64,000 nucleotides of DNA from Falsiroseomonas stagni DSM 19981. GTDB taxonomy: Bacteria > Pseudomonadota > Alphaproteobacteria > Acetobacterales > Acetobacteraceae. How positions within the stretch are numbered: the first letter of the stretch is position 1; every line of letters starts with the position of its first letter. Below the pieces are notes generated by a model. It was given only the letters and a program-made list of their open reading frames with translations, was not told where the DNA came from and did no database searches. Location: the NCBI RefSeq assembly GCF_900114315.1, contig NZ_FOSQ01000008.1, positions 1 through 64,000 on the forward strand, read 5' to 3'. Made by a program: the position numbers and the translations under genes. Of the stretch, positions 16,009 to 24,827 are shown in pieces.

Positions 16009-16281
16009 ATGGCGCCTGGCGCTCACCTGGCCGCCCACCGTCGCCGCCAGCGCAGCCGCGGCCTGCAGCGGCTGGAAGTGCAGGTCCGCGTCGAGGATGC
16101 CGCCCTGGTCCGGGCCATCGTCGCGGCGCTGGCCGATCCCGCCCAGGCCGAGGCGGTACGCGCCTCCCTGCACGATCGCTTCGCGCCCCGCCCCGGCCTC
16201 AAGGCGCTGCTCGAGGCCGCGCCGCTTGACGGCATCGACCTCGACCGCCCGCGCGACACGGGGCGGGAGACGGTGTTCTGA
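16009..16281 (+). CDS. Probable antitoxin of a VapBC-type module
   Basis: A 90-residue basic protein directly upstream of a PIN toxin. It contains LQRLEVQVRVEDAALVRAIVAALADP and a C-terminal LKALLEAAPLDGIDLDRPRDTGRE segment; similar proteins precede PIN toxins in other alphaproteobacteria. No classical AbrB, ribbon-helix-helix or Phd motif is clear, so the DNA-binding part is uncertain. AGGAGG at 15994-15999 fixes the ATG at 16009. Its TGA overlaps the apparent toxin start, typical of coupled toxin-antitoxin genes. Confidence 0.7.
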   Translation: MAPGAHLAAHRRRQRSRGLQRLEVQVRVEDAALVRAIVAALADPAQAEAVRASLHDRFAPRPGLKALLEAAPLDGIDLDRPRDTGRETVF

Positions 16282-16697
16282 CCTGGCTGGTCGACACCAA
16301 CGTCATTTCCGAGATCCGCAAGGGCGCGCGCGGCCATCCCGGCGTCGCCGCCTGGTGGCAGGGCGTGCGGGAGGAAGACCTCTTCCTGAGCGTGCTGACA
16401 CTCGGGGAAATCCGGCGCGGCATCGAGGGCGTGCGCCCGCGGGATCCCGCCAAGGCGGAGGCGCTGCAGCGCTGGCTGGCCGCCGTCACGGGCGGTTTCG
16501 CGGCGCGCATTCTGCCGGTGGATGCGCGCGTGGCGGATGAATGGGGCCGGATCAACGCCGGCCGCAGCGTGCCTGTCATCGACGGGTGGATCGCCGCCAC
16601 GGCGATCGTCCACGGCCTGGTGCTGGTGACGCGAAATGTGGGGGATGTGGAGGGGCTGGGCGTCAGGACGCTCAACCCCTTCACCGCCGGGCGCTGA
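16278..16697 (+). CDS. PIN-domain ribonuclease toxin (VapC/FitB type)
   Basis: A 139-residue PIN domain with the full acidic set: Asp6 (LVDTNVISE), Glu44 (LTLGEIRRGIE), Asp102 (PVIDGWIAATA) and Asp123 (TRNVGDVEGL). PIN toxins cut RNA, often tRNA or rRNA, and are blocked by the upstream antitoxin. There is no ATG, GTG or TTG in this frame between the in-frame stop at 16227 and position 16365, and a start at 16365 would delete the first catalytic aspartate. I therefore place the start at the CTG at 16278, which overlaps the antitoxin stop (CTGA). The start is inferred. Confidence 0.8.
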   Translation: MTWLVDTNVISEIRKGARGHPGVAAWWQGVREEDLFLSVLTLGEIRRGIEGVRPRDPAKAEALQRWLAAVTGGFAARILPVDARVADEWGRINAGRSVPVIDGWIAATAIVHGLVLVTRNVGDVEGLGVRTLNPFTAGR

Positions 16698-16698
16698 G

Positions 16699-16856
16699 AC
16701 CAACGGCCCGATGGACTGACATGCGGCCGGCGCAGCCGGCCAAAGCCGCGAATGCGGCCCGCCGCCAGTGCGGCGAGCCAAGGCCGCGGAGCGGCCGCCC
16801 GGCGCTTGAGGGCACTAAAAAGATACCAACGAGTCGCTGCAAGCGGCCGTTGGTAT
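16699..16856. repeat. Hairpin array flanked by inverted ends
   Basis: ACCAACGGCC at 16699-16708 is the exact reverse complement of GGCCGTTGGT at 16845-16854. Between them lie hairpins at 16725-16741 (loop GCA), 16745-16758 (loop GAAT), 16760-16775 (loop CAGT) and 16782-16796 (loop GGA). The right end is itself a near-perfect 34-base palindrome (16823-16856) with ATACCAACG/CGTTGGTAT arms. The layout recalls a small non-autonomous mobile or REP-type element inserted after the toxin gene. Confidence 0.7.
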
Positions 16857-16858
16857 GA

Positions 16859-17068
16859 CTACCGCGCCGTCACGGCCCCGCCCACCGCGCCGAGCCCGCC
16901 GCCCACCAGGGCGCCCGTGCCCGCATTGCCGGACAGCGACCCCACCGCCGCGCCCGCGCCGGCGCCCAGCAGGCCGCCGCTCACCGCCCGGCTCCCGGGC
17001 GAGGATCCGCAGGCCGCGACGGCAAGCACCAGCGCGACAGCCATCATGAACCGGGGTGCGAAACGCAT
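16859..17068 (-). CDS. Small glycine-zipper lipoprotein
   Basis: A 69-residue protein with a signal peptide ending in the lipobox LAVAAC, so the cysteine at about residue 20 should be lipidated. The rest is a glycine/alanine-rich zipper (GGLLGAGAGAAVG, GALVGGGLGAVGGAV) able to insert in or pack against membranes, as in small outer-membrane lipoproteins of the YMGG type. TGGAGGAT upstream fixes the ATG at 17068. It lies between the hairpin array and tsaD, on the tsaD strand, 62 bases after the tsaD stop. Confidence 0.8.
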   Translation of the reverse strand: MRFAPRFMMAVALVLAVAACGSSPGSRAVSGGLLGAGAGAAVGSLSGNAGTGALVGGGLGAVGGAVTAR

Positions 17069-17130
17069 CGGCGTATCCTCCATACCTGTGCGGTGGTGGA
17101 ACGCACGGCGCGCGATAAGGCTCCCTGGGC

Positions 17131-18195
17131 TCACACGGCGGTGACGGAAAGCTCCGCAAGCGGCCAGCGCGGCCGCGGCGCCTGGTCCAGTTCGTCGGTC
17201 AGGCCGAGGCGCAGCCGCTCGATCCCCGCCCAGGCGATCATCACGGCGTTGTCGGTGCAAAGCCGGATCGGCGGCGCCACCAGCGGCAGGCCGGCCTTCG
17301 CCGCCACCGCCGCCAGCGCGCTCCGGATGCCCTTGTTGGCCGCGACACCCCCCGCCACCACCAGCGCCGTCGCATCCGGCGCCATGGCCAGCGCATGCGC
17401 CGCCCGGTCCGCCAGCGTGGCGGCGACGGCGGCCTGGAACCCCGCCGCCACATCCGCCCGCCCCCGCTCGTCCAGCCCTTTCGCGACGATATTCGCCACC
17501 GCCGTCTTCAGCCCGCTGAAGGAGAAGTCGCAGCCCGGCCGTCCCATCAGCGGCCGCGGCAGCGCGAAGCGCGCGGGGTCACCCGAGGCCGCCAGCCGTT
17601 CCAGATGCGGCCCGCCCGGCCAGGGCAGCCCCAGCAGCTTGGCGGATTTGTCGAAGGCCTCGCCCACCGCGTCATCCAGCGTGGTGCCGAGCCTCACATG
17701 CCGGCCCACCCCCTCCACCCTGACGCATTGGCAATGCCCGCCCGACAGCAGCATCAGCAGGTAGGGGAATTCCAGCCCACCCGCATGCACCCCCGCCTTG
17801 AAGACACCGGGAAGGCGCGGCGTCAGCGCATGCCCCTCCAGGTGGTTGATGCCGAGGAAGGGCACCCCCGCCGCCAGCGCCATCCCCTTGCCGAGCGTGG
17901 CGCCCACGATCAGCCCGCCGATCAGCCCCGGCCCGGCCGTCGCCGCCACCGCCGCCAACCCGTCCGGCCCAATGCCCGCCTCCGCCATCACCCGCCGCAC
18001 CAGCCCCGGCAGATGCGCCAGATGGGCGCGCGCCGCGATCTCCGGCACCACCCCGCCATAGGGGGTGTGGTCCTCCAGCTGGGAGAGCACGGCCTCCGCC
18101 AGGATCGTCCCATCCGCCCGCAGCAGCGCCGCCGCCGTCTCGTCGCAGGAGGATTCGAGGCCCAGCACCACGTCACTGTCCCGCAACGTCCGCAT
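17131..18195 (-). CDS. tsaD: tRNA threonylcarbamoyladenosine (t6A) synthesis protein TsaD
   Basis: A 354-residue ASKHA-fold protein that, with TsaB and TsaE, transfers threonylcarbamoyl to A37 of ANN-decoding tRNAs. The [14 protein letters not shown] start, the metal-binding histidines His118 and His122 (INHLEGHAL), the [14 protein letters not shown] segment, [11 protein letters not shown] and [12 protein letters not shown] are all present. The frame stays open far upstream, but those residues are antisense to hemC. The ATG at 18195 gives the usual N-terminus; an ATG at 18231 would add 12 residues. It diverges from hemC. Confidence 0.95.
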   Translation of the reverse strand: MRTLRDSDVVLGLESSCDETAAALLRADGTILAEAVLSQLEDHTPYGGVVPEIAARAHLAHLPGLVRRVMAEAGIGPDGLAAVAATAGPGLIGGLIVGATLGKGMALAAGVPFLGINHLEGHALTPRLPGVFKAGVHAGGLEFPYLLMLLSGGHCQCVRVEGVGRHVRLGTTLDDAVGEAFDKSAKLLGLPWPGGPHLERLAASGDPARFALPRPLMGRPGCDFSFSGLKTAVANIVAKGLDERGRADVAAGFQAAVAATLADRAAHALAMAPDATALVVAGGVAANKGIRSALAAVAAKAGLPLVAPPIRLCTDNAVMIAWAGIERLRLGLTDELDQAPRPRWPLAELSVTAV

Positions 18196-18322
18196 GGGTT
18201 TCGTCGCCTGCACCACTTCCGCCTTCCCCATACCGGGCCTATGTCCCGCCGCCATGTCGGTAGCCCATCCCTCGGCCGCATCCCAGCCCGGCCCGCCCCA
18301 CCATGCCGCGGTCAAGCCGCAT

Positions 18323-19276
18323 ATGCGCTCGCTCCCGCTGCGCGTCGGCACGCGGGGCTCCCCGCTCGCGCTTTGGCAGACCCGCCACTTCCTCGACCTC
18401 ATCACCCGCTTCTGCCCGGTGCTGCGGGATGCCAAGGCGTTCGAGGAACACGCCATCACCACCTCCGGCGACCGGATCCAGGACAAGCGCCTGGCCGATA
18501 TCGGCGGCAAGGGCCTCTTCGCCAAGGAAATCCATGAGGCCCTGTCCGACGGAAGGATCGACTTCGCCGTCCACAGCCTGAAGGATCTGGAGACGGAGAT
18601 GCCGCCCGGCATCGTCCTCGCCTGCACCCTGAAGCGGGAGGATGCGCGCGATGCCCTGATCCTCGGCCCGTCCTGCAATCCGCCCGATCCCTCCGACCCC
18701 TTCGCCTGCCTGCCCGCCGGCGCCGTCATCGGCACCGCCTCCGTCCGCCGCCAGTCCCAGATCCTGCATGCCCGCCCGGATTTGCGGGTGGAGATGATCC
18801 GCGGCAACGTCCAGACGCGCCTCGCCAAGGTCCGCGACCCCGGTGGCCCCACCGCCTCCCTCCTGGCGCTGGCCGGCCTCCGCCGCCTCGGCCTGGAAGT
18901 CGAGGCCGGCGTGGTGATCGACCCGGACGCCATGGTCCCCGCCGCCGGCCAGGGCATCGTCGGCGTCACCGTCCGTGCCGATGACGTCGAACTGCACGAA
19001 CTCCTATCCGGCATCGAGGACCGGGAAGCGAAGGCCGTCTCCTCCGCCGAACGCGCCCTGCTCGCGGCGCTCGACGGGTCCTGCCGCACCCCCATCGGCG
19101 GCCATGCCCGCCTGCTGCCGGATGGCCGCCTGCACCTGACGGGCCTGGTCGCCCGCGCCGATGGGTCCTTCCTGCTGAAGCGCAGCCTGCACGGCGCGGC
19201 GGCCGATGCGGCGCGGATCGGGCGCGAACTGGGCGACAGCCTCCGCCGCGACAGCCCGGCCGACATCTTCGGGTGA
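18323..19276 (+). CDS. hemC: Hydroxymethylbilane synthase (porphobilinogen deaminase)
   Basis: A 317-residue cytoplasmic enzyme joining four porphobilinogen units into hydroxymethylbilane in heme and corrin synthesis. It shows [14 protein letters not shown] (8-20), the catalytic aspartate in HSLKDLE (Asp88), [13 protein letters not shown], and the dipyrromethane-cofactor cysteine Cys254 in [13 protein letters not shown]. The ATG at 18323 places RVGTRGS at its normal position. hemC overlaps hemD by four bases (GTGA) and heads the hemC-hemD-Mic60-hemY operon. Confidence 0.97.
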   Translation: MRSLPLRVGTRGSPLALWQTRHFLDLITRFCPVLRDAKAFEEHAITTSGDRIQDKRLADIGGKGLFAKEIHEALSDGRIDFAVHSLKDLETEMPPGIVLACTLKREDARDALILGPSCNPPDPSDPFACLPAGAVIGTASVRRQSQILHARPDLRVEMIRGNVQTRLAKVRDPGGPTASLLALAGLRRLGLEVEAGVVIDPDAMVPAAGQGIVGVTVRADDVELHELLSGIEDREAKAVSSAERALLAALDGSCRTPIGGHARLLPDGRLHLTGLVARADGSFLLKRSLHGAAADAARIGRELGDSLRRDSPADIFG

Positions 19277-20019
19277 ACCCCGTGGCGCCGCGCCAGGTGC
19301 TGGTGACGCGGCCGGAGCCGGGGGGCGAGGAGACCGCCGCCCGCCTCCGCGCCCTCGGCCTCACGCCGGTGCTGGCCCCGGCGCTGGTGCTGCAGCCCCG
19401 CCCCTTCGCGGCCCCGCGCGCCCAGGCCATCCTCATCACCAGCCGCGCCGCCGCCCGGGCCCTGCGGCCCATGCCGCTTCCCCTTCTCGCCGTCGGCGAA
19501 GCCTCCGCCGCCGCCGCGCGGGATGCCGGTTTCGCGGATGTGACCGCCGCCGCCGGCACGGCCGCCGATCTCGCCCGGCTCGCGGCCGAACGCCTGCGCC
19601 CGCAGGCCGGCCCCCTGCTGCTCGCGGTCGGCGAAGGCTACGCCCTTGATCTGGCGGCGGACCTCCGCGCGCGCGGCTTCCGCATCCTCCGCCGCATCGC
19701 CTATCGCGCCGTGCCGGCCCTGACACTGCCGGAAGCCTGTCACGAAACCCTGTCCCGCGGAAAACCGGGGAAAATCCTGTTCCACTCGCCTCGCTCCGCC
19801 GCCTGTGCCATCACCCTGCTCCAAGCCGCCGGCCATGCGGCAACCCTGGCGGGGATGGAGGCGTTCGCGATCAGCCAGCGGGTGGCGGATGCCGCCGCGG
19901 CCGCGATCGCCCCCCTCACCTTCCGGGCGGTCCATGTCGCCGGCCGGCCCAGTGAAGACGCCTTGCTGGCGCTGCTGTCAGGCGGCGCCGCGGAACCAGC
20001 CCCGCCAGGAGCATCATGA
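19273..20019 (+). CDS. hemD: Uroporphyrinogen-III synthase
   Basis: A 248-residue protein that closes hydroxymethylbilane to uroporphyrinogen III with inversion of ring D. HemD sequences are poorly conserved, but [22 protein letters not shown] at the N-terminus, [27 protein letters not shown], and the C-terminal ILFHSPRSA and [13 protein letters not shown] segments match the two-lobed family pattern. The GTG start overlaps the hemC stop, and the gene overlaps the next one by ATGA, so all three are translationally coupled. Position directly after hemC is strong support. Confidence 0.93.
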   Translation: MNPVAPRQVLVTRPEPGGEETAARLRALGLTPVLAPALVLQPRPFAAPRAQAILITSRAAARALRPMPLPLLAVGEASAAAARDAGFADVTAAAGTAADLARLAAERLRPQAGPLLLAVGEGYALDLAADLRARGFRILRRIAYRAVPALTLPEACHETLSRGKPGKILFHSPRSAACAITLLQAAGHAATLAGMEAFAISQRVADAAAAAIAPLTFRAVHVAGRPSEDALLALLSGGAAEPAPPGAS

Positions 20020-21347
20020 GCGCCCCTCCCCCGCCCGCCTCCCTCCAGGACCGTCTTCGCCGCCTTCGGCTGGACCCCGCCGCCCTGCCCATCGCCGTGG
20101 CTGGCGTGGTGCTGGTCGGCGCCGTGGCCTGGCTGATCGCCCGCCCGCTGCCGGCCCCCACGCCCCCCGCCAACCCCCTGGCGGCGGAGGTCGCGGAACT
20201 CCGCGCCCAGTTGCAGCAGGTCGCCGGCCTCGACCGGCGCCTGGCGGCGCTGGAAGGCACCACCGCCCGCATCGCCGGCCTCGAGGCCCTGCCGCCGCGC
20301 ATCGCCGCCCTGGAAGGCCTGACCCAGCGCGTCACGGGCCTCGAAGCCCGCCCGCCCGTCGATCTCGCGCCGCTGCGCGACCAGGCCGCGGAAGCCGAAC
20401 GCCGCGCCGCCGCGCTGGAGGAGAAGCTGGCCGGCGTGGAACGCATCGCCCGCGACACCGCCGCCCGCCCCGCCATCGATCCCACCCAGCTCGCCGCCCG
20501 CGGCGCGGTGGAAGCGCTGAGCCAGCGCCTCGATCGCCTCTCCGACCGCACCGAAACCTCCATCCGCCAGGATGAGGCCCGCGCCGCCGCCGCCGCCACG
20601 CGGATCGAGGCGCTGGCGCGCGAAGCCGCAGCCCGCGACACCGCGCTGGAACAGGCCCAGGCCCAGGCCAGCCAGCGCATCGGCGCGACGGAAGCCGCGC
20701 TCGCCGGCCGCATCGCCGCGCTGGACCCGCGCCTCGCTGCCCTCGAACAGACCATCGCGACCCGCACCGCCACGCTGGAACAGGCGATCGCCGCCCGTGC
20801 CGCCGCCGCGGAAGCCCAGGCCGCCCGGCTCGTCGCTTTGGAAGGCGCGGCGCAGCGCCTTGCCGCCCTGGAAGGCCGGGCCGGCCGGATGGCCACCATC
20901 GATGCGCTGCGCGCCACGCTCGAAGCCGGCCGCCCCCTCGGCGGGGCGCTCGCCGGCCTGCGCGACGCGCCGGAGGCCCTGACCCGCTTCGCCACCGCGG
21001 CGCCACCCACCGAATCCGCGCTCCGCCTGGCCTTCGAGGACGCCGCCCGCGCCGGCCGCGCCGCCAGCGAACCGGCCCGCGAAGGGGCCGGCGTGCTGGA
21101 CAGCGCCGTCAGCCGCCTCTCCGGCCTCGTCACCGTCCGCCGGGGGGAGGACGTCCTCTGGGGCGATGCCGCCGCGGCGGAGATCGAGCGCGCCCGCCGC
21201 GCGCTGGAGGCCGGCGACCTCGAAGGCACCATCCAGCGCCTCGCCCGCCTCTCCGCCCCGGCGAAGGAGGCGATGCGCGGCTGGATCAGCCAGGCCGAGG
21301 CGCTGGTCGCGGCGCGCGCCGCGCTCCGCACCCTGGCCGCCGGCTGA
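20016..21347 (+). CDS. Mitofilin/Mic60-like inner-membrane protein
   Basis: A 443-residue protein with one membrane segment (about 24-42), a short proline-rich linker, a long alanine-rich coiled coil (about 55-320, many ALE heptads) and a C-terminal block containing VSRLSGLVTVRRGEDV and ARRALEAGDLEGTIQRLARL. This order and the C-terminal motif match alphaproteobacterial mitofilin (Mic60, COG4223) proteins, relatives of the mitochondrial crista-junction protein, often encoded among heme genes. It is likely to shape or tether the inner membrane. The ATG overlaps the hemD stop; hemY follows after 10 bases. Confidence 0.85.
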   Translation: MSAPPPPASLQDRLRRLRLDPAALPIAVAGVVLVGAVAWLIARPLPAPTPPANPLAAEVAELRAQLQQVAGLDRRLAALEGTTARIAGLEALPPRIAALEGLTQRVTGLEARPPVDLAPLRDQAAEAERRAAALEEKLAGVERIARDTAARPAIDPTQLAARGAVEALSQRLDRLSDRTETSIRQDEARAAAAATRIEALAREAAARDTALEQAQAQASQRIGATEAALAGRIAALDPRLAALEQTIATRTATLEQAIAARAAAAEAQAARLVALEGAAQRLAALEGRAGRMATIDALRATLEAGRPLGGALAGLRDAPEALTRFATAAPPTESALRLAFEDAARAGRAASEPAREGAGVLDSAVSRLSGLVTVRRGEDVLWGDAAAAEIERARRALEAGDLEGTIQRLARLSAPAKEAMRGWISQAEALVAARAALRTLAAG

Positions 21348-21357
21348 GGACGCCGCG

Positions 21358-22620
21358 ATGCGCAGCGCCCTCCTCTACCTGGTCCTGCTCGCCGGCGGCA
21401 CGGCCGGCATCCTCTGGCTCGCCCGTCTGGGTGGTGCGGTCGAAATCCGCGTGGCGGATGCGGAAATCCTGGTCAGCCTGCCGGTGGCGCTTCTGCTGCT
21501 GGCGGTGCTGTTCGCGGTCCTGCATTTGCTGCTGTCCCTCATCTCCTGGCTCCGCCGCCTGCCCGGCCGCCTCCGCGCCAACCGCGCGGCCAAGCACCGG
21601 GTGGATGGCGATGCCGCCCTGACCCGCGCCCTGATCGCACTCGCCGCCGGCACGCCCGACGTCGCGCGCATCGAGGTGAAGCGCGCCCGCAAGGGCCTGG
21701 GCGACACGCCCCAGACCCTGCTGCTGGCCGCCGAGGCCGAGCGCCTGGCAGGGCGGGAGGATGCGGCCGCCGAGGTCTTCCAGGCCCTCGCCGCCCGCCC
21801 CGATGCCCGCTTCCTGGGGCTTCGCGGCCTGCTCCGCCAGGCCATCCAGCGGGAGGATTGGCCGACCGCCCAGCGCCTGGCGCGCGAAGCGGAAGCCGCC
21901 CAGCCCGGCGCCGCCTGGCTGCGCCAGGAACGGGAGACGCTGGCGCTGCGCACCCGGGACTGGCGTGAAGCCCTGTCCCTGGCCGCGCCGGGGCCGACCC
22001 AGGCCGGGCTCGCGCTGGCCGCCGCCCAGCAGGAACCCGACCCCGCCCGCGCGATCGAGCTGGAACGCCAGGCCTTCCAGGCGGACCCCGCCTTCGCCCC
22101 GGCCGCGCTGGCCTTCGCCGCCCGGCTGCGCGCCGCCGGCAGCCCGCGCCGCGCGCGCGCCACGCTGGAACAGGCATGGGCCGCCCGGCCGCACCCCGAC
22201 CTGGCGCGCGACTACCTGCTGGAGGAGACGGACCCGCTGCACCACGTTAAGGCGGTGGAGGTGCTGATCCACAACAACACCAAGCACCCCGAAAGCCACC
22301 TGCTGATGGGCCGCGCCGCGCTGGCCGCCGGGCTGACCGGCCGCGCGCGGACGGAACTCGACGCCCTCGTCGCCTCCGGCCGGGCCGACCGGCGCGCCTA
22401 CCTGGCGCTGTGCGACCTGGAGGAGGTGGAGAAGGGCGAGCTGCCGGAAGGCCGCGCCGCCCAGGCGCGCTGGCTGCGGGCGGCCGCGACGGCGGCGCCG
22501 GAGCCGCGCTGGCGGTGCTCCTCCTGCGGGACGGACCATGCGGATTGGGCGCCGGCCTGCCCGGCGTGCAATTCGGTGGGCACGATCGGGTGGACGAGCC
22601 CGCAGCAGTTGCCGGTCTGA
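21358..22620 (+). CDS. hemY: HemY-like membrane protein with TPR and zinc ribbon
   Basis: A 420-residue protein with two N-terminal membrane helices (about 4-24 and 42-64), then TPR-like alpha-helical repeats across the middle. It ends with a four-cysteine ribbon, CSSCG then CPAC, in a WRC...GW context. This is the HemY N-domain family found next to hemC/hemD; it is not the protoporphyrinogen oxidase of Bacillus with the same name. Its role in heme synthesis is not defined, and a scaffold for heme enzymes is a plausible inference. The ribbon is typical of alphaproteobacterial members. Confidence 0.88.
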   Translation: MRSALLYLVLLAGGTAGILWLARLGGAVEIRVADAEILVSLPVALLLLAVLFAVLHLLLSLISWLRRLPGRLRANRAAKHRVDGDAALTRALIALAAGTPDVARIEVKRARKGLGDTPQTLLLAAEAERLAGREDAAAEVFQALAARPDARFLGLRGLLRQAIQREDWPTAQRLAREAEAAQPGAAWLRQERETLALRTRDWREALSLAAPGPTQAGLALAAAQQEPDPARAIELERQAFQADPAFAPAALAFAARLRAAGSPRRARATLEQAWAARPHPDLARDYLLEETDPLHHVKAVEVLIHNNTKHPESHLLMGRAALAAGLTGRARTELDALVASGRADRRAYLALCDLEEVEKGELPEGRAAQARWLRAAATAAPEPRWRCSSCGTDHADWAPACPACNSVGTIGWTSPQQLPV

Positions 22621-22627
22621 GTGGCCC

Positions 22628-22758
22628 GCAGGGGGGCGCCGCCCCCCTGCACCCCCCGCCAGGGTCCAGCCGGACCCTGGACGGGGGGCAATTGATGATG
22701 GTCCAGGGGGGTCTCCCCCCTGGCGGATGGGGTATGGGGAAGGCAGCGCCTTCCCCAT
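22628..22758 (+). repeat. Multi-hairpin repeat, copy C
   Basis: Four hairpins follow one another: GCAGGGGGGC/GCCCCCCTGC with loop GCC (22628-22650); a long stem with CCCCCCG and CCAGGGTCC arms paired across the loop AGCC with one bulged A (22652-22688); CCAGGGGGG/CCCCCCTGG with loop TCT (22703-22723); and ATGGGGAAGGC/GCCTTCCCCAT with loop AGC (22734-22758). It begins 8 bases after the hemY stop and ends 24 bases before the ureohydrolase start, so it may separate their transcription. Confidence 0.85.
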
Positions 22759-22782
22759 CAAGCCCCCAGGACCATCCCATCC

Positions 22783-23745
22783 ATGGATTTCCCCCAGCCC
22801 CTCGACGGCGCCATCACCCCGCGCTTCGCCGGCCCCGTCACCTTCATGCGCCTGCCGCAGATCGAGGACGCCACCCAGGTCGATATCGGCCTTCTCGGCG
22901 TGCCCTTCGACCTCGGCACCACCAACCGTTCGGGCCCCCGCCATGGCCCGCGGGAAATCCGCAACGTCTCCTCCATCATCCGCCGCGCCCATCCCGTGAC
23001 GCGGGTGGAGCCCTGCCGCCTGGCCCGCGTGGCCGATGTCGGCGACACGCCGACCAACCCGGCGGACCTGATGCAGTCCCTGCGGATGATCGAGGATCGC
23101 GTGGCGGAAATCCGCGCGACCGGCGCCTGGACCCTGGCGCTGGGCGGCGACCACCTGATCTCCCTGCCCATCCTGCGCGGCATCCATCGCGCCAGGCCCG
23201 ATCTCGGCCCCATCGGCATGGTGCATTTCGATGCCCATTCCGACACCAACGACACCTATTTCGGCGGCGCCCGCTTCACCCATGGCACGCCCTTCCGCCG
23301 CGCGATCGAGGAAGGGCTGCTCGACCCCGCCCGCATCGTGCAGATCGGCATCCGCGGTTCGCTGTTCGATGCGACGGACATGCACTGGGCGCGCGACCAG
23401 GGCGTGCGCATCATCACCATCGAGGAATTCCAGGACCTCGGCATCGATGCGACGATGGCGGAGGCGCGGCGCGTGGTCGGCGACCGGCCCTGCTACCTGA
23501 CCTTCGACGTCGATTGCCTGGACCCCGCCTTCGCGCCGGGCACCGGCACGCCGGAGATCGGCGGGCTGATGCCGCGGGAGGCGCAGCGCATGATCCGTGC
23601 CCTGCGCGGCCTGCCCATCATCGGCGCCGATGTGGTGGAAGTGGCCCCCCCCTTCGATGTCGGCAACGCCACCGCGCTGATCGCGGCGACGATGATGTTC
23701 GAGATCCTGTGCCTGATGGCGGAAGCACGGGTCACGGAACCGTAG
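22783..23745 (+). CDS. Agmatinase/guanidino-acid ureohydrolase family enzyme
   Basis: A 320-residue manganese hydrolase of the arginase/agmatinase family, which releases urea from a guanidino compound. Metal ligands are visible at His124 (GGDH), Asp150, His152 and Asp154 (FDAHSDTND), and Asp242 and Asp244 (FDVDCLDP), followed by APGTGTPEIGG. The sequence is of the SpeB type, but relatives act on agmatine, guanidinobutyrate, guanidinopropionate or proclavaminate, so I leave the substrate open. A Bug binding protein follows 54 bases downstream and could deliver the substrate. Confidence 0.9.
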   Translation: MDFPQPLDGAITPRFAGPVTFMRLPQIEDATQVDIGLLGVPFDLGTTNRSGPRHGPREIRNVSSIIRRAHPVTRVEPCRLARVADVGDTPTNPADLMQSLRMIEDRVAEIRATGAWTLALGGDHLISLPILRGIHRARPDLGPIGMVHFDAHSDTNDTYFGGARFTHGTPFRRAIEEGLLDPARIVQIGIRGSLFDATDMHWARDQGVRIITIEEFQDLGIDATMAEARRVVGDRPCYLTFDVDCLDPAFAPGTGTPEIGGLMPREAQRMIRALRGLPIIGADVVEVAPPFDVGNATALIAATMMFEILCLMAEARVTEP

Positions 23746-23799
23746 CACCGGCGCGCAAATTGCTAGGCTAGACGGGCAATCCCCTGAGGATATCCCCGC

Positions 23800-24735
23800 G
23801 TGCGATCCCTGCTTGCCGGCCTGCTGCTGTCCGTGTTCGCCATCGGAAGCGCGCAGGCGCAATCCCCCATCACCATCGTGGTGAATTTCGGCGCCGGCGG
23901 CAGCGCGGACCGCATGGCGCGCCTGGTCGCGCCGGGCATGGCGGATATCCTCGGCGCGCAGGTGGTGGTGAAGAACAGCGCCGGCGCGGCGGGCGCCATC
24001 GGCGCGCAGGAAGTGGCGCGCGCCAGGCCCGATGGCACGACGCTGCTGCTGAGCACGAGCGGCCCCATGGTCATCCAGCCGCATTTCCGGGCAGACCTGC
24101 CCTATCGCCTCGCGGATTTCGCGCCGATCTGCCTGCTGGGCGACGCGCCGGTGATGATGATGGCCGCCCCCGTCAGCGGCCTGCGCAGCGCGGCCGATGT
24201 GGTGGCCCGCGCCCGGGCTGCGAATGGCGGCTTCAACTACGGCTCCGCCGGCCCCGGTTCCATCCCGCACATCGTCATGGCCGCGATGGCGCAGCGCGCC
24301 GGCGTGCCGATGACGCACATCCCCTTCCGCGGCAGCGCGGAGGCGATCATCGCCCTGCTGCGCGACGATGTCTCCATCTACGCCGACCTGCCGGGCGGGC
24401 TTCGCGCCAACAACCTGGTCGGCATCGGCGTGATGGCGGAACAGCGGACGGCCGAATTCCCGGACCTGCCGACGCTCCGCGAACAGGGCTTCGACCTGGT
24501 CTATTCGATCTGGGCCGGGCTCTACGCCCCCGCCGCGACGCCGCCGGCCTTCCTGGCCCGCGCGGAGGCCGCCTGCCAGCAGGCGCTCCGCAGCCCCGCC
24601 GCCATCGAGGGCTTCGCCCGCCTCTCCACCCCCATCACCTTCCGCGGCCAGCGCGATTTCGCCGCCTTCCAGCAGGCGGAATCCGAGAAGTTCCGTGCCG
24701 TGGTGCAGGCCGCGGGCATCCGCCCGGGCGATTGA
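23800..24735 (+). CDS. Bug/TctC-family periplasmic binding protein
   Basis: A 311-residue Bug protein starting at GTG. The signal peptide MRSLLAGLLLSVFAIGSAQAQ is followed by ITIVVNFGAGGSADRMARLVAPGM, VVVKNSAGAAGAIGAQEVARARPDG, IPFRGSAEA and DLPGG. The first loop (NFGAGGSAD) departs from the usual PFxPGGxxD. GAGGA upstream supports the GTG. It probably forms a unit with the ureohydrolase gene. No membrane partner gene is near. Confidence 0.88.
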   Translation: MRSLLAGLLLSVFAIGSAQAQSPITIVVNFGAGGSADRMARLVAPGMADILGAQVVVKNSAGAAGAIGAQEVARARPDGTTLLLSTSGPMVIQPHFRADLPYRLADFAPICLLGDAPVMMMAAPVSGLRSAADVVARARAANGGFNYGSAGPGSIPHIVMAAMAQRAGVPMTHIPFRGSAEAIIALLRDDVSIYADLPGGLRANNLVGIGVMAEQRTAEFPDLPTLREQGFDLVYSIWAGLYAPAATPPAFLARAEAACQQALRSPAAIEGFARLSTPITFRGQRDFAAFQQAESEKFRAVVQAAGIRPGD

Positions 24736-24827
24736 TGCGTCGCGGCAAAACGTAACAGGCATGGTTCGCACGCAGTTAATGGTTCCCAGTGAGGTTCCGG
24801 ATACCGCCCATCATTCCGGAAACCCCG

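Noticed and set aside
18196-19935. N-terminal extension of the tsaD frame by about 580 codons
   Set aside because: The extension is antisense to hemC and hemD; the TsaD family starts near 18195.
21286-24771. Long open frame on the minus strand, 1161 codons
   Set aside because: It is antisense to hemY, the ureohydrolase and a Bug gene and even reads through hairpin repeat copy C; composition is repetitive and no family matches.
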